A DNA stretch of 64,000 bases from Rhizobium sp. 9140 (GTDB lineage: Bacteria > Pseudomonadota > Alphaproteobacteria > Rhizobiales > Rhizobiaceae). The position numbers and the translations under genes are program-made. The stretch spans positions 2,793,501 through 2,857,500 of the forward strand of contig NZ_FJUR01000001.1 of NCBI RefSeq assembly GCF_900067135.1. The letters run 5' to 3'. A model generated the notes under the pieces. The model did no database searches, was not told where the DNA came from, and worked only from the letters and a program-made list of their open reading frames with translations. Below are positions 17,031 to 26,563 of this stretch, piece by piece (position 1 is the stretch's first letter; each line of letters opens with the position of its first letter).

Positions 17031-18440
17031 TCATCCCATAAAAATCTTGCCTGGATTGAAGATTCCTACCGGGTCGATCGCGCGCTTGACTTGACGCATT
17101 AGATCCAGCGCATCGCCAAGCTCCGCCTCCAGGAACGGCATCTTACCCTGTCCGATGCCGTGCTCGCCCGTGCAGGTCCCGTCCATCGCCAGCGCTCGGG
17201 CATTCAACCGCTCCACGAACGCTTCCGCCCGATCGACATAGGCCGGATCCTTGTCGTCGAACAGGAGGCCGACATGAAAGTTTCCGTCGCCGGCATGACC
17301 GACGATAGGTGCGATCAGGTCGTTTTCGCGAATGTCCTCCCGTGTCGCCTCGACGCAGTCCGCGAACCGTGAGATCGGCACGCAGACGTCGGTCGAGAGC
17401 ATGGCGAAGTCCGGCCGCAATGCCTTCTGCGCCCAGTAGGCGTCGTGCCGCGCCTTCCACAGCACGGCCCGCTCATCGGCATTCGAGGTCCAGCTGAAAT
17501 CTCCGCCGCCGAACGCTTCGACGATCTCCGCGAATGCTGCCGATTGCATCGCCACGCTGTCCGCACTGCCGTGGAACTCCACGAAGAGCGTCGGCATCTC
17601 CGGCAGGTGAAGACCGGAATAGGCGTTGCTGGCCTTCACCTGCGTCTCGTCCAGAAGCTCGATGCGCGCAACGGGGATACCGGACTGGATGGTGAGAATG
17701 ACGGCGTTGCACGCAGCACCAATATCCGGAAACGCGCAGACGCCGCCCGCGATCGTCTCGGGAATACCGTGCAGCCGAAGAGTGACCGAGGTCAGGACGC
17801 CGAGCGTGCCTTCCGCACCGACGAACAGCCGCGTGAGGTCGTAGCCTGCCGAAGATTTGCGTGCCCGGTGGGCGGTGCGGATCTCGCGCCCGTCGGCGAT
17901 GACGGCGGTGACCGCGAGTACGTTTTCGCGCATGGTGCCATAGCGCACGGCATTGGTGCCAGAGGCGCGTGTCGATGCCATGCCGCCGATCGACGCATTG
18001 GCGCCGGGGTCGATCGGGAAGAACAGCCCGGTCGCGCGCAATTCCCTGTTCAACTCTTCCCGCGTGATGCCGGGCTCGACCGTGCAGTCGAGATCGCTTT
18101 CATTGACGGAGAGAACGCGGTTCATCCGGCTCATGTCGATGCTGATGCCACCATGGGGCGCGTTGACATGGCCTTCGAGCGACGAGCCCGTTCCGAACGG
18201 GATCAGCGGCACGCGGTTTTCCGCGGCGATCCCGACGATCGCCTGAACCTCGGCACCCGTTTCCGGAAAGACCACAGCGTCCGGCAGCTGTGCCGGGATA
18301 TAGGTGGTCGTGTGCGCATGCTGCACCCGGATCGCATGGCCCATCTGCAGGCGCTCGCCGAACCGGCCCTTCAGCGCCGCAATCGCTTCGGCGATGCCCG
18401 TCTCGTTGCGAACGCCCGACCTGATCGCCTTCAGAGCCAT
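17031..18440 (-). CDS. FAD-linked oxidase, D-lactate dehydrogenase (cytochrome)-like
   Basis: The protein is a VAO/PCMH-fold flavoenzyme of the GlcD/DLD group. FAD-binding residues include IPFGTGSSLEGHVNAPHGG and DPGANASIGGMASTRASGTNAVRYGTMRENV. The C-terminal FAD-oxidase domain carries PIVGHAGDGNFH and the hallmark CTGEHGIGQGK. It most resembles cytochrome-linked D-lactate dehydrogenases, but the exact 2-hydroxyacid cannot be read. I placed the start at 18440 because GGAGG lies nine bases upstream; Mets at 18461 and 18449 are alternatives. No GlcE/GlcF partners are present. Confidence 0.88.
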   Translation of the reverse strand: MALKAIRSGVRNETGIAEAIAALKGRFGERLQMGHAIRVQHAHTTTYIPAQLPDAVVFPETGAEVQAIVGIAAENRVPLIPFGTGSSLEGHVNAPHGGISIDMSRMNRVLSVNESDLDCTVEPGITREELNRELRATGLFFPIDPGANASIGGMASTRASGTNAVRYGTMRENVLAVTAVIADGREIRTAHRARKSSAGYDLTRLFVGAEGTLGVLTSVTLRLHGIPETIAGGVCAFPDIGAACNAVILTIQSGIPVARIELLDETQVKASNAYSGLHLPEMPTLFVEFHGSADSVAMQSAAFAEIVEAFGGGDFSWTSNADERAVLWKARHDAYWAQKALRPDFAMLSTDVCVPISRFADCVEATREDIRENDLIAPIVGHAGDGNFHVGLLFDDKDPAYVDRAEAFVERLNARALAMDGTCTGEHGIGQGKMPFLEAELGDALDLMRQVKRAIDPVGIFNPGKIFMG

Positions 18441-18628
18441 CGACCGCATCCTCCGCCGCATGCTCTTGCCTGCGGTCCTGCTGAAATATCAATGCCCTAC
18501 TGTAGAATCCGGAATCGCTTTGTCCAGCACCTCCTTCGTCGCACGAGCGTCACTCCGCATTTTGGAAACGCATGGCGCACAAGCGCCACAGATGTTCCGA
18601 TTCGGAACATCCCGGCGAGGCCGCGATC

Positions 18629-21600
18629 TTATTCCGCGGCGCGCAGCGTCTCCTCCGGCTCGACCTCCTGCACACCGTGAGCGGCAGCCAGCTCGCGCTG
18701 AAGCCGCCGCTCCTCATCGACCTGCGGCTTGGAGAATCGTGCGATGGCAAGATAGGCGACGGGAGTCAGGTAGAGCGTGACGACCGTCGCGAGCCCGAGG
18801 CCACCGACAAGCACCCAGCCGAGCGCGACGCGCGCCTCCGCGCCGGCGCCACTGGCAAGCACGAGTGGCACGGCACCGACGATGGTCGCGATCATCGTCA
18901 TCATCACGGGACGAAGCCGGATGTTCGCGGCATTCTCGATCGCCTCGCGCAGCCCCTGCCCGCGATCTCGCAGCTGGTTGGCAAATTCGACGATCAGGAT
19001 GCCGTTCTTCGCCATGATGCCGACCAGCAGAACCAGCCCGATCTGGCTGTAGATGTTCAGCGTGTTGCCGGTGAGGATCATGGCGAACACGGCGCAGGCG
19101 AGACCGAGAGGCACCGTGGACATGATGACGAGGCCGCTGATCAGGCTTTCGAACTGGGCCGCCAACACCAGAAAGATGATCACGATGGCAAAGCCGAAGG
19201 TCACGAACAGCGCGCCCGAGTTCTCGTTGAGCGTCGCAGCTTCCGCCAGCGGCACCACGCGGGAGCCGGCCGGCAGCAACGGCTTGGCAACCTGTTCGGC
19301 ATAGGCCAGCGCCTCGCCAAGGCCGGTACCGGGCGCGAGCCCGGCCGAGAGCGACACGGCGCGCAACTGCGATTCGCGCGACAGCTGCGGTGCGACCGCC
19401 TGCTCCTTGACGGTGGCGATGGACGACATCGGCACGATCTTGCCGTCGCTGGTCTTCAGGAACAGGTTTTCGAGATCGGTCGGGTCGTTGACGGGATTGG
19501 TGGTCGAGAGCAGCTTGACCGGATAGGCCTCGCCTTCGACATAGACGTCGATGACGCTATTGCCGTCGAGCATGGCCTGCAATGCCGCAGACAGGCCATT
19601 GATGTCGATGCCGAGATCGGAGGCGCGCTCGCGGTCGATGGTGACCGATAGCTGCGCCTGGTTCGCCTCGTAGTTCAGACGCACGTTTTCGAAGCGGCCG
19701 CTGTCTTCCATCTGCCGCACCAGCTTGGCGGCGGCATCGCCGAGCGCCTTGTAGTCGTTGCCGACCAGGGCCAGTTGCAGACCGTTGCCGGCACCGCGGA
19801 TGCCAAGGCTGTTCGGCTGCACCGGGAAGACGCGAATCGAGGGGATCTCGGCCGAGAGGCGTGAGATTTCGCGCGAGATCTGCTGCTGCGTCCGTTCGCG
19901 ATCGCCCCAGGGCGAGAGCGACAGGACCATGAAGCCATTGTTGACCGAACCGCCCTGCCCCGAGATGGAATAGACATTCGCGATCTCGCCGGCCTTTACC
20001 ATCGGCTGCAACGCATCCTCCACCCGGCGCATCTGCGCCTGCGTGTAATCGAGCGAGACGCCCTGCGGTGCCTGCATGCGCAGCAGGATACGTGCCCGGT
20101 CCTCCGTCGGCGTGAGTTCGGATGGCAGGGTCGTGAACGCGATGCCGCCGGCGACGACGACCATCACGGCCGCCAGAAAGACCACAAGCGGTGAATCGAG
20201 ACAGGCCCTGAGCGATCGCCTGTAACCGCGGGCAAACATTCCGCCGAGGCGGCCGAGGAACCCGCTATGGCCATGCCCTTCGGGCTGTGCCTTCAGCATG
20301 CGCGACGCCAGCATGGGACAGAAGGTCAGTGCCACGAAGGCGGAGAGAAGGATGGCGAAGGCGAGGACGAAGCCGAACTCGCGGAAGAGGCCACCCGTCT
20401 GCCCCGGCAGGAACGACAAGGGAATGAAGACGGCGGCCAGGGTCGCCGTCGTCGCGATGACCGCGAAAAACACTTCGAGCGTGCCGAGAACGGCCGCGGC
20501 CCGTGGTCCCATCCCCTCGCTTCGCCGTCGCACGATGTTCTCCAGCACGACGATCGCGTCATCCACCACGAGACCGGTGGCGAGCACGATCGCGAGCAGC
20601 GTCAGGATGTTGATCGAGAAGCCGGCCATGTAGATGGCGGCGCAGGTGCCGATCAGCGCGATCGGCATGGTCAGAACGGGGATCAGCGTTGCCCGCCAGT
20701 CGAGCAGGAACATGTAGATCACCACCGTCACGATGATGACGGAGGCGACCAGTGCGATCTCGACCTCGTGGATGGCGCCCTGGATGAACACGGCATCGTC
20801 GCTGGTGATCGTCAGATCTGTGCCCGGCGGCAGGATCTTGCCGATCTCGGCCACCGTGGTCTTTACGCCGTTCGAAATGTCGAGCGTATTGGACTGCGCC
20901 TGCCGGATGATGCCGAGGCCGATGCCCTGCTTGCCGCCGGAGCGCAGCGACGACGTGCCGATATCCGGCCCCATCGTTACGGTGGCGACGTCGCCGAGTC
21001 GCACGTTCTGCCCGAGAATAACCTTCTCGAACTGCTCCGGCGTCTGCAGGTCCGCCGTCGCACGGACGGAGAGGTCCTGATTGGCGCTGGTCAGCGATCC
21101 CGCGGGAACGTCGAGCGAGGCGCTTGCCAACGCTGTGCGCAGGTCAGCCACGGTCAGGCCGCGGGCGGCAAGCTTGCCCTGGTTGACGTCGATGCGGAAG
21201 ATCTTCTCCTGCTCGCCGTTCAGCTGGACGTCGGCCACGCCTTCGACGGAGGCGAGCCGGTCGGTCACCTCGTTTTCGGCCAGCAGCGTCAGGTCTTCCA
21301 TCGACAGTGTGTCGGAGGTGAGCGCGAGGCGCAGAATGGGCTGGCTGTCGGCATCCGCCTTCACGATCTGCGGTGCATCGGCGCCATCGGGAAGATCGTT
21401 CGTCACCCGGCCGAGCGCATCGCGCACATCGTTGGATGCCTGCCCGATATCGGTCGTGTCTGAAAACTGGAGTGTCACCCGGCTCTGGGCATATTGCGAG
21501 GTGGAGGAGATATCCTTGATCCCCTGCACGCGCGACACGGCCCCTTCGATCACCGAGGTCAGCTCCCGATCGACCGTTTCGGGTGCCGCCCCTTCGAAGC

Positions 21601-21784
21601 GCGTATTGACGGATACGACCGGCTGATCGACCTCCGGCAATTCGCGGATCTCGACGCCGTTCAACGCCGCAAGGCCGGCCACGATGATCAGCGTGTTGAC
21701 GACAAGCGCGAAGATCGGCCGCCGGATGAAAAGGGCGGTAAAGCCCGCAGAGCCGCCCGCACCTGTCTCGTGAGCACCGCTCAT
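18629..21784 (-). CDS. RND-family multidrug efflux permease (inner-membrane pump)
   Basis: The 1051-residue protein has the AcrB/MexB-like plan: an N-terminal membrane helix (FALVVNTLIIVAGLAALNGVEIRELPEVDQPVVSV), two large periplasmic loops and two sets of membrane helices. The conserved helix-4 segment ATGLVVDDAIVVLENIVRR carries the paired Asp residues needed for proton coupling. The second half repeats the fold with VGIMAKNGILIVEFANQLR. Substrates cannot be predicted. Its start overlaps the adaptor gene's stop by four bases. No outer-membrane channel gene and no local regulator gene are adjacent. Confidence 0.95.
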   Translation of the reverse strand: MSGAHETGAGGSAGFTALFIRRPIFALVVNTLIIVAGLAALNGVEIRELPEVDQPVVSVNTRFEGAAPETVDRELTSVIEGAVSRVQGIKDISSTSQYAQSRVTLQFSDTTDIGQASNDVRDALGRVTNDLPDGADAPQIVKADADSQPILRLALTSDTLSMEDLTLLAENEVTDRLASVEGVADVQLNGEQEKIFRIDVNQGKLAARGLTVADLRTALASASLDVPAGSLTSANQDLSVRATADLQTPEQFEKVILGQNVRLGDVATVTMGPDIGTSSLRSGGKQGIGLGIIRQAQSNTLDISNGVKTTVAEIGKILPPGTDLTITSDDAVFIQGAIHEVEIALVASVIIVTVVIYMFLLDWRATLIPVLTMPIALIGTCAAIYMAGFSINILTLLAIVLATGLVVDDAIVVLENIVRRRSEGMGPRAAAVLGTLEVFFAVIATTATLAAVFIPLSFLPGQTGGLFREFGFVLAFAILLSAFVALTFCPMLASRMLKAQPEGHGHSGFLGRLGGMFARGYRRSLRACLDSPLVVFLAAVMVVVAGGIAFTTLPSELTPTEDRARILLRMQAPQGVSLDYTQAQMRRVEDALQPMVKAGEIANVYSISGQGGSVNNGFMVLSLSPWGDRERTQQQISREISRLSAEIPSIRVFPVQPNSLGIRGAGNGLQLALVGNDYKALGDAAAKLVRQMEDSGRFENVRLNYEANQAQLSVTIDRERASDLGIDINGLSAALQAMLDGNSVIDVYVEGEAYPVKLLSTTNPVNDPTDLENLFLKTSDGKIVPMSSIATVKEQAVAPQLSRESQLRAVSLSAGLAPGTGLGEALAYAEQVAKPLLPAGSRVVPLAEAATLNENSGALFVTFGFAIVIIFLVLAAQFESLISGLVIMSTVPLGLACAVFAMILTGNTLNIYSQIGLVLLVGIMAKNGILIVEFANQLRDRGQGLREAIENAANIRLRPVMMTMIATIVGAVPLVLASGAGAEARVALGWVLVGGLGLATVVTLYLTPVAYLAIARFSKPQVDEERRLQRELAAAHGVQEVEPEETLRAAE

Positions 21785-23007
21785 CGCGCGGCCTCCGCGC
21801 CCGTCGCCGCGGGTTGCGCGCTCGAAACCTTCTGCTCGGCCGCATCACCTGCAGCTCCCGCCGGCCCATTGGCGACCTTGACCTCGCCGCCGTCCCTCAG
21901 CCTCTGCACGCCCTCGGTCGCCACCATATCGCCCTTCTCGAGCTTGGCATCCACCAGCACCTTGTCGGAGTTGCGCTGGATGATCGTCACCGGTACGCGC
22001 TCCGCCTTGGCTCCCACCACGCGCCAGACATAGGAGCCGTCGGCGCTCCACTGCACCGCGAGCGGATTGACGGTGGGATAGCTGTCGCCGGGAAAGCGGA
22101 CGTTGACGGAAAAGGACATTCCGGCCCGCAGGCTGTCGTCCGGATTGTCGAGACGCGCCCGCACCCGCAAGGTTCGGCTCGCCTGGTCGATCCGGTTGTC
22201 GATGGCGTGGATGGCACCGGTCAGCTGGCGCGTCACCTGCGCCACCGCAACGGCGGAAACCTCCTGGCCCACCTTGATACTGGTTGCGAACCGTTCCGGA
22301 ACCCAGAAATCGACGAGGATCTGCGACCGATCATCCACCACGGCAATCGGCGTCGAGGTGGTGACGTAGTCGCCGGGATTGACGGTGATGATGCCGACAA
22401 TGCCCTTCGACGGAGCGACGATATCGCGCCGCGTCAGATCGAGTTCGGCGGTCTTCAGCGCCAGCTCGGCGGCCTGCTCGGCGAACTCGGCCTCGCGCAG
22501 CGTCGCGATCGAAACCGCATTGCCGAGGCGGCGGTTGCGTTCCACCTTGTCGCGGGCGGCGTCCAGCAGCACCTTGGCCTGAGCGACGGCGAGCACCTGC
22601 TCGTCGCTGTCGAGCTTGGCGATCACCTGCCCCTGCTCGATCCGCTCGCCGGATTTGACCAGCACTTCTGTGAGATTGCCGGTGGAAAGCGGCGTTACGG
22701 CGACGGAGAGGATGGCCTCGCCGTTGCCGATGGCGTTCAGCCGGTCATTGACGAGCGCGGTTCCCGCGGCCTCGGTCACGACGAGCGGCGTCTGGTTGCC
22801 GGCTGCTGCCCGCTGCGTCCCGCTCTGTCCGCCCCGTCCCTGTCCCTTGTCGCCCGATGCAGCCGAAGGCGCGACCAGTGCAACAACGCTGCCGGGCACA
22901 CCGGCAGACACGAGCATCGGCCCGGCCGATGGCCCAAAGCGTACCCAGGCGGCGAGGCCGACAAGGAGAATGACGAGGCCGAGGGCCAGCTGTTTCCAGA
23001 TCTGCAT
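21781..23007 (-). CDS. RND efflux periplasmic adaptor (membrane fusion protein)
   Basis: The 408-residue adaptor links the RND pump to an outer-membrane channel. It starts with a membrane anchor (LALGLVILLVGLAAWVRF) and a Gly/Ser/Gln-rich spacer, then the lipoyl-type half motifs NLTEVLVKSGERIEQGQVIAKLD and APSKGIVGIITVNPGDYV on either side of a helical hairpin. A beta-barrel and C-terminal domain follow. The true start is ATG 23007 with GGAGA upstream; the frame stays open far beyond it, antisense to uvrD, but that is not coding. An inverted repeat about 105 bases upstream may be the operator. Confidence 0.93.
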   Translation of the reverse strand: MQIWKQLALGLVILLVGLAAWVRFGPSAGPMLVSAGVPGSVVALVAPSAASGDKGQGRGGQSGTQRAAAGNQTPLVVTEAAGTALVNDRLNAIGNGEAILSVAVTPLSTGNLTEVLVKSGERIEQGQVIAKLDSDEQVLAVAQAKVLLDAARDKVERNRRLGNAVSIATLREAEFAEQAAELALKTAELDLTRRDIVAPSKGIVGIITVNPGDYVTTSTPIAVVDDRSQILVDFWVPERFATSIKVGQEVSAVAVAQVTRQLTGAIHAIDNRIDQASRTLRVRARLDNPDDSLRAGMSFSVNVRFPGDSYPTVNPLAVQWSADGSYVWRVVGAKAERVPVTIIQRNSDKVLVDAKLEKGDMVATEGVQRLRDGGEVKVANGPAGAAGDAAEQKVSSAQPAATGAEAAR

Positions 23008-23111
23008 GCAGGTCTCCGACGTGGGCATTCCCGAAAGGGACGGTTCAGATGAGCGGAATGCAATACTTTGCCCAAGGTACCGGGCAGCCCGCATGTGACG
23101 CAATCCCGCAA

Positions 23112-23141
23112 CATCATCATTACGCAATTGTAATGATGATG
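23112..23141. promoter_or_regulatory. Perfect 12-bp inverted repeat in the RND pump / uvrD divergent region
   Basis: The arms CATCATCATTAC and GTAATGATGATG are exact reverse complements separated by GCAATT. The element sits about 105 bases before the adaptor start and 97 before uvrD. It is AT-rich, unlike its surroundings, and is not followed by a T run. It looks like a dimer-binding operator, as found for TetR- or MarR-type repressors of RND pumps, though no such gene is in the window. The function is inferred. Confidence 0.55.
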
Positions 23142-23238
23142 GATTTCCCCGGTTCAAGAGATAGCTGCACCTCTGCGCAGGGAATAAAAGAAGAACGCAA
23201 TTCTGGCCTTTCGAACCCGAATCACTACATTGAACCGC

Positions 23239-25797
23239 ATGAGCAACGGTTTCGACGACATCCCCTTCTTCGACGAAGAGCCCGCACGCGCGCCCGCGAG
23301 AGGCGAACGCCGAGGTGCTGACGCGACAGATGTGCCCGTTGGTGCACGCGATGGGCGTCCAGAGCAGGATCAAGACAACGCCCCGGCACGAGGTCCCTCC
23401 GGCCTTGCAGCCCGCGCCATGGCCGCCCGCGACCGCGACCGTGCGCCGGACTATCTTTCGGGTCTCAACCCGGAGCAGCGCCTTGCCGTGGAAACGCTGG
23501 ATGGCCCCGTGCTCGTGCTGGCAGGTGCCGGCACCGGCAAGACGCGTGTGCTCACCACGCGCATCGCGCATATCATGGCCACCGGTCGCGCCTATCCGAG
23601 CCAGATCCTTGCCGTTACCTTCACCAACAAGGCGGCGCGCGAGATGAAGGAGCGCATCGGCGTTCTGGTGGGCGGCGCGGTCGAGGGCATGCCCTGGCTC
23701 GGCACATTCCACTCCATCGGCGTCAAGCTCTTGCGGCGCCATGCCGAACTTGCCGGCATCCGTTCCGACTTCACCATTCTCGACACCGACGACGTGACCC
23801 GTCTGATCAAGCAGATTCTGCAGGCCGAATCCATTGACGACAAGCGCTGGCCGGCCAAGCAGTTCGCCCAGTTGATCGACGGCTGGAAGAACAAGGGCCT
23901 GACGCCCGCCGACATTCCGGAAGGCGACGCGCGCGCCTTCGGCAACGGCAAGGGCCGTGAACTCTACGCCGCCTATCAGGCGCGCCTGCGCACGCTCAAC
24001 GCCTGCGACTTCGGCGACCTGCTGCTGCACCCCATCGCTATTTTCCGTAAGCATCCCGATCTGCTGCGCGAATATCACGCCCGCTTCCGCTATATTCTCG
24101 TGGACGAGTATCAGGACACCAACACCGCCCAGTATATGTGGCTGCGGCTTCTTGCGCAGCGACCAAGCCCTGCCAAGGGAGAGCCGCGCACGGCAGACAA
24201 CACGGTCAACATCTGCTGCGTCGGCGACGACGACCAGTCGATCTATGGCTGGCGCGGCGCGGAGGTGGACAACATCCTGCGCTTCGACAAGGACTTCCCC
24301 GGGGCCGTTGTCATCAAGCTGGAGCGCAACTATCGCTCGACCGCGCATATCCTTGCCACCGCTGGTCATCTGATTGCACACAACGAAGGCCGCCTCGGCA
24401 AGACGCTCTTCACCGACCGCCATGACCCTGACGACCAGAAAGTCCAGGTTCACGCGGCTTGGGACTCGGAAGAGGAAGCCCGCGCTGTCGGCGAGAAGAT
24501 CGAACAGCTCCAGCGCGACAAGCACATGCTGAACGACATGGCGATCCTCGTGCGCGCCTCGTTCCAGATGCGCGAGTTCGAAGATCGTTTCGTCACGCTC
24601 GGCCTCAACTACCGCGTCATCGGTGGTCCGCGCTTCTACGAGCGCATGGAGATCCGCGATGCGATGGCATACTTCCGGCTGGTCTGTCAGGATGCCGACG
24701 ACCTCGCTTTCGAGCGCATCGTCAACACGCCAAAGCGCGGCCTTGGCGATACCACCATCCGCCTGCTGCACGACTACGCCCGCGCCCGCGATATCCCGAT
24801 GCTCGCGGCCGCTGCCGATATCATCGAGACCGACGAGGTGAAGGCCAAGGCCCGCAAGTCGCTGTTCGACGTCGTCACCATGGTGCGCCGCTGGCAGGGA
24901 CTTCTCGAAAACACGCCGCACACCGAGCTTGCCGAAATCATCCTCGAGGAATCCGGCTACACCGACATGTGGAAGGTCGACAAGACGGCGGAAGCCCCGG
25001 GTCGGCTCGAAAATCTGAAGGAACTCGTGCGCTCGATGGAGGCGTTCGAGAGCATGCGCGGCTTCCTCGAACACGTGTCTCTGGTCATGGATGCCGAGCA
25101 GAACGAGAACCTCGACGCCGTCAACATCATGACGCTGCATTCGGCCAAGGGGCTCGAATTCGATACGGTGTTTCTTCCCGGCTGGGAGGAAGGCCTGTTT
25201 CCACACCAGCGCTCGCTAGACGAAGGCGGTCGCTCGGGGCTGGAGGAAGAGCGGCGCCTTGCCTATGTCGGCCTGACCCGCGCCAAGCGCCGCTGCCACC
25301 TCTGGTTCGTCTCCAATCGCCGCATCCACGGTCTTTGGCAATCGACCATCCCCTCGCGCTTCATCGAGGAACTTCCTGTCGATCACGTCGAAGTGGCAGA
25401 GATGGAACAGTCCTACGGTGGCTACGGGCGCGGCGGCTACGGCCAGTCCCGCTTCGACAAGCAGGAGCCGTTCCAGAACACCTATGCGACACCGGGCTGG
25501 AAACGCGCGCAGGCCAACAAGACCGACGCGACCCGCGACAACTGGGGCAACCGCTCCGGCGTCGCCATCGATCGCATCGGCTATGGCGAAAGCGGCCCCA
25601 AAGCCCGCACCATCGAGGGTGAACTCACCGTCCGCTCGACGGTCGAAACCCCGTCGAAGTTCGGCGTCGGCGACCGCGTGTTCCACATCAAGTTCGGCAA
25701 CGGCAATATCGCGGGTATCGAAGGCAACAAGCTGACCATCGACTTCGATCGTGCCGGACAGAAACGCGTTCTGGACGGTTTCGTCGAGAAGGTGTGA
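23239..25797 (+). CDS. uvrD: ATP-dependent DNA helicase UvrD/PcrA
   Basis: This superfamily 1A 3'-5' helicase acts in nucleotide excision and mismatch repair. Motifs appear in order after a ~75-residue non-conserved N-terminal extension: motif I LAGAGTGKTRVL, Ia AVTFTNKAAREM, II ILVDEYQDTN, III CVGDDDQSIYGWRGAE, IV LERNYRST, V NIMTLHSAKGLEFD and VI EERRLAYVGLTRAKRR. The C-terminal region with GERVFH-like GDRVFHIKFGNGNIAGIEGNKLTIDFD is the Tudor-like domain that contacts RNA polymerase. A TTG at 23230 is an alternative start; ATG 23239 gives 852 residues. It ends three bases before the convergent spermidine-synthase-like gene. Confidence 0.96.
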   Translation: MSNGFDDIPFFDEEPARAPARGERRGADATDVPVGARDGRPEQDQDNAPARGPSGLAARAMAARDRDRAPDYLSGLNPEQRLAVETLDGPVLVLAGAGTGKTRVLTTRIAHIMATGRAYPSQILAVTFTNKAAREMKERIGVLVGGAVEGMPWLGTFHSIGVKLLRRHAELAGIRSDFTILDTDDVTRLIKQILQAESIDDKRWPAKQFAQLIDGWKNKGLTPADIPEGDARAFGNGKGRELYAAYQARLRTLNACDFGDLLLHPIAIFRKHPDLLREYHARFRYILVDEYQDTNTAQYMWLRLLAQRPSPAKGEPRTADNTVNICCVGDDDQSIYGWRGAEVDNILRFDKDFPGAVVIKLERNYRSTAHILATAGHLIAHNEGRLGKTLFTDRHDPDDQKVQVHAAWDSEEEARAVGEKIEQLQRDKHMLNDMAILVRASFQMREFEDRFVTLGLNYRVIGGPRFYERMEIRDAMAYFRLVCQDADDLAFERIVNTPKRGLGDTTIRLLHDYARARDIPMLAAAADIIETDEVKAKARKSLFDVVTMVRRWQGLLENTPHTELAEIILEESGYTDMWKVDKTAEAPGRLENLKELVRSMEAFESMRGFLEHVSLVMDAEQNENLDAVNIMTLHSAKGLEFDTVFLPGWEEGLFPHQRSLDEGGRSGLEEERRLAYVGLTRAKRRCHLWFVSNRRIHGLWQSTIPSRFIEELPVDHVEVAEMEQSYGGYGRGGYGQSRFDKQEPFQNTYATPGWKRAQANKTDATRDNWGNRSGVAIDRIGYGESGPKARTIEGELTVRSTVETPSKFGVGDRVFHIKFGNGNIAGIEGNKLTIDFDRAGQKRVLDGFVEKV

Positions 25798-25800
25798 ATC

Positions 25801-26490
25801 CTAGCGCCTGACCGCCAGCCAGATCACGTGGCGTGCGCCGCCACGCTTGCCGTTGGCACGCGTGGACACCGCCTCGGCCTCGAATCCTGCGTCTTTCAGC
25901 CGGCGCGTGAAACGCGGATCCGGCCCGGAAGACCAGACGGCCAGCACGCCGCCCGGTCGAAGCGCCGATTGCGCCGCCCGCAGCCCTTGACGGTCGTAGA
26001 GGCTGTCATTGGAGGCACGGGTCAGCCCATCGGGACCATTGTCCACATCGAGCAGGATCGCATCATAGGCCGACCGCGCGGCGGCGATGCAGGCACCGAC
26101 ATCACCGTCATAGATCGTCACCCTCTGATCATCAAGGCAACCCTTGAACACGCTCTCCATCGGCCCCCGCGCCCATCGCACGACGGCTGGCACCAGTTCG
26201 GCAACCGTGACCTCAGCGTCTTCCGGCAGGATCGCAAGCGCGGCGCGCAGCGTGAACCCCATGCCGAGCCCGCCGATGAGGAAGGCGGGACGCGGGCGAT
26301 CGCCGATCTTCTCGCGGGCGAGAGACGCCAGCGCCTCCTCCGAACCGCTGAGCCGGCTGTTCATCAACTCGTTGTTCCCGAGCATGATGGAGAACTCTTG
26401 GCCCCGACTTTTCAGCCGCAGTTCGCCCGCACCACCGGCAGCGGTTGCGCCGGGAATTTCAGCTCTATCGATTTCGATCCAGGGAAGCAT
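25801..26490 (-). CDS. Spermidine-synthase-like SAM-fold methyltransferase
   Basis: The 229-residue protein has the class I nucleotide-binding core: IGGLGMGFTLRAAL (motif I), VAELVPAVVRWARG (post I) and AYDAILLDVDNGPDGL (motif II). It matches the spermidine-synthase-like proteins of Rhizobiales. It lacks the clear N-terminal beta-hairpin of true SpeE, so polyamine synthesis should not be assumed. The start is ATG 26490; a TTG two codons upstream is possible. It faces uvrD tail to tail. Confidence 0.78.
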   Translation of the reverse strand: MLPWIEIDRAEIPGATAAGGAGELRLKSRGQEFSIMLGNNELMNSRLSGSEEALASLAREKIGDRPRPAFLIGGLGMGFTLRAALAILPEDAEVTVAELVPAVVRWARGPMESVFKGCLDDQRVTIYDGDVGACIAAARSAYDAILLDVDNGPDGLTRASNDSLYDRQGLRAAQSALRPGGVLAVWSSGPDPRFTRRLKDAGFEAEAVSTRANGKRGGARHVIWLAVRR

Positions 26491-26563
26491 GGGCAAGGGT
26501 CCCGTTGAACACAGGCATTCCCTACCGCAGATCGCGGCAGACGGGAACCGGCCGTCGCCCGGA

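Noticed and set aside
23008..25206. A reading frame open for over 700 codons antisense to uvrD, continuous with the RND adaptor frame
   Set aside because: uvrD on the plus strand has every helicase motif. The antisense frame has no family resemblance and is a by-product of GC-rich codon use. The adaptor's membrane anchor and ribosome site mark its start at 23007.
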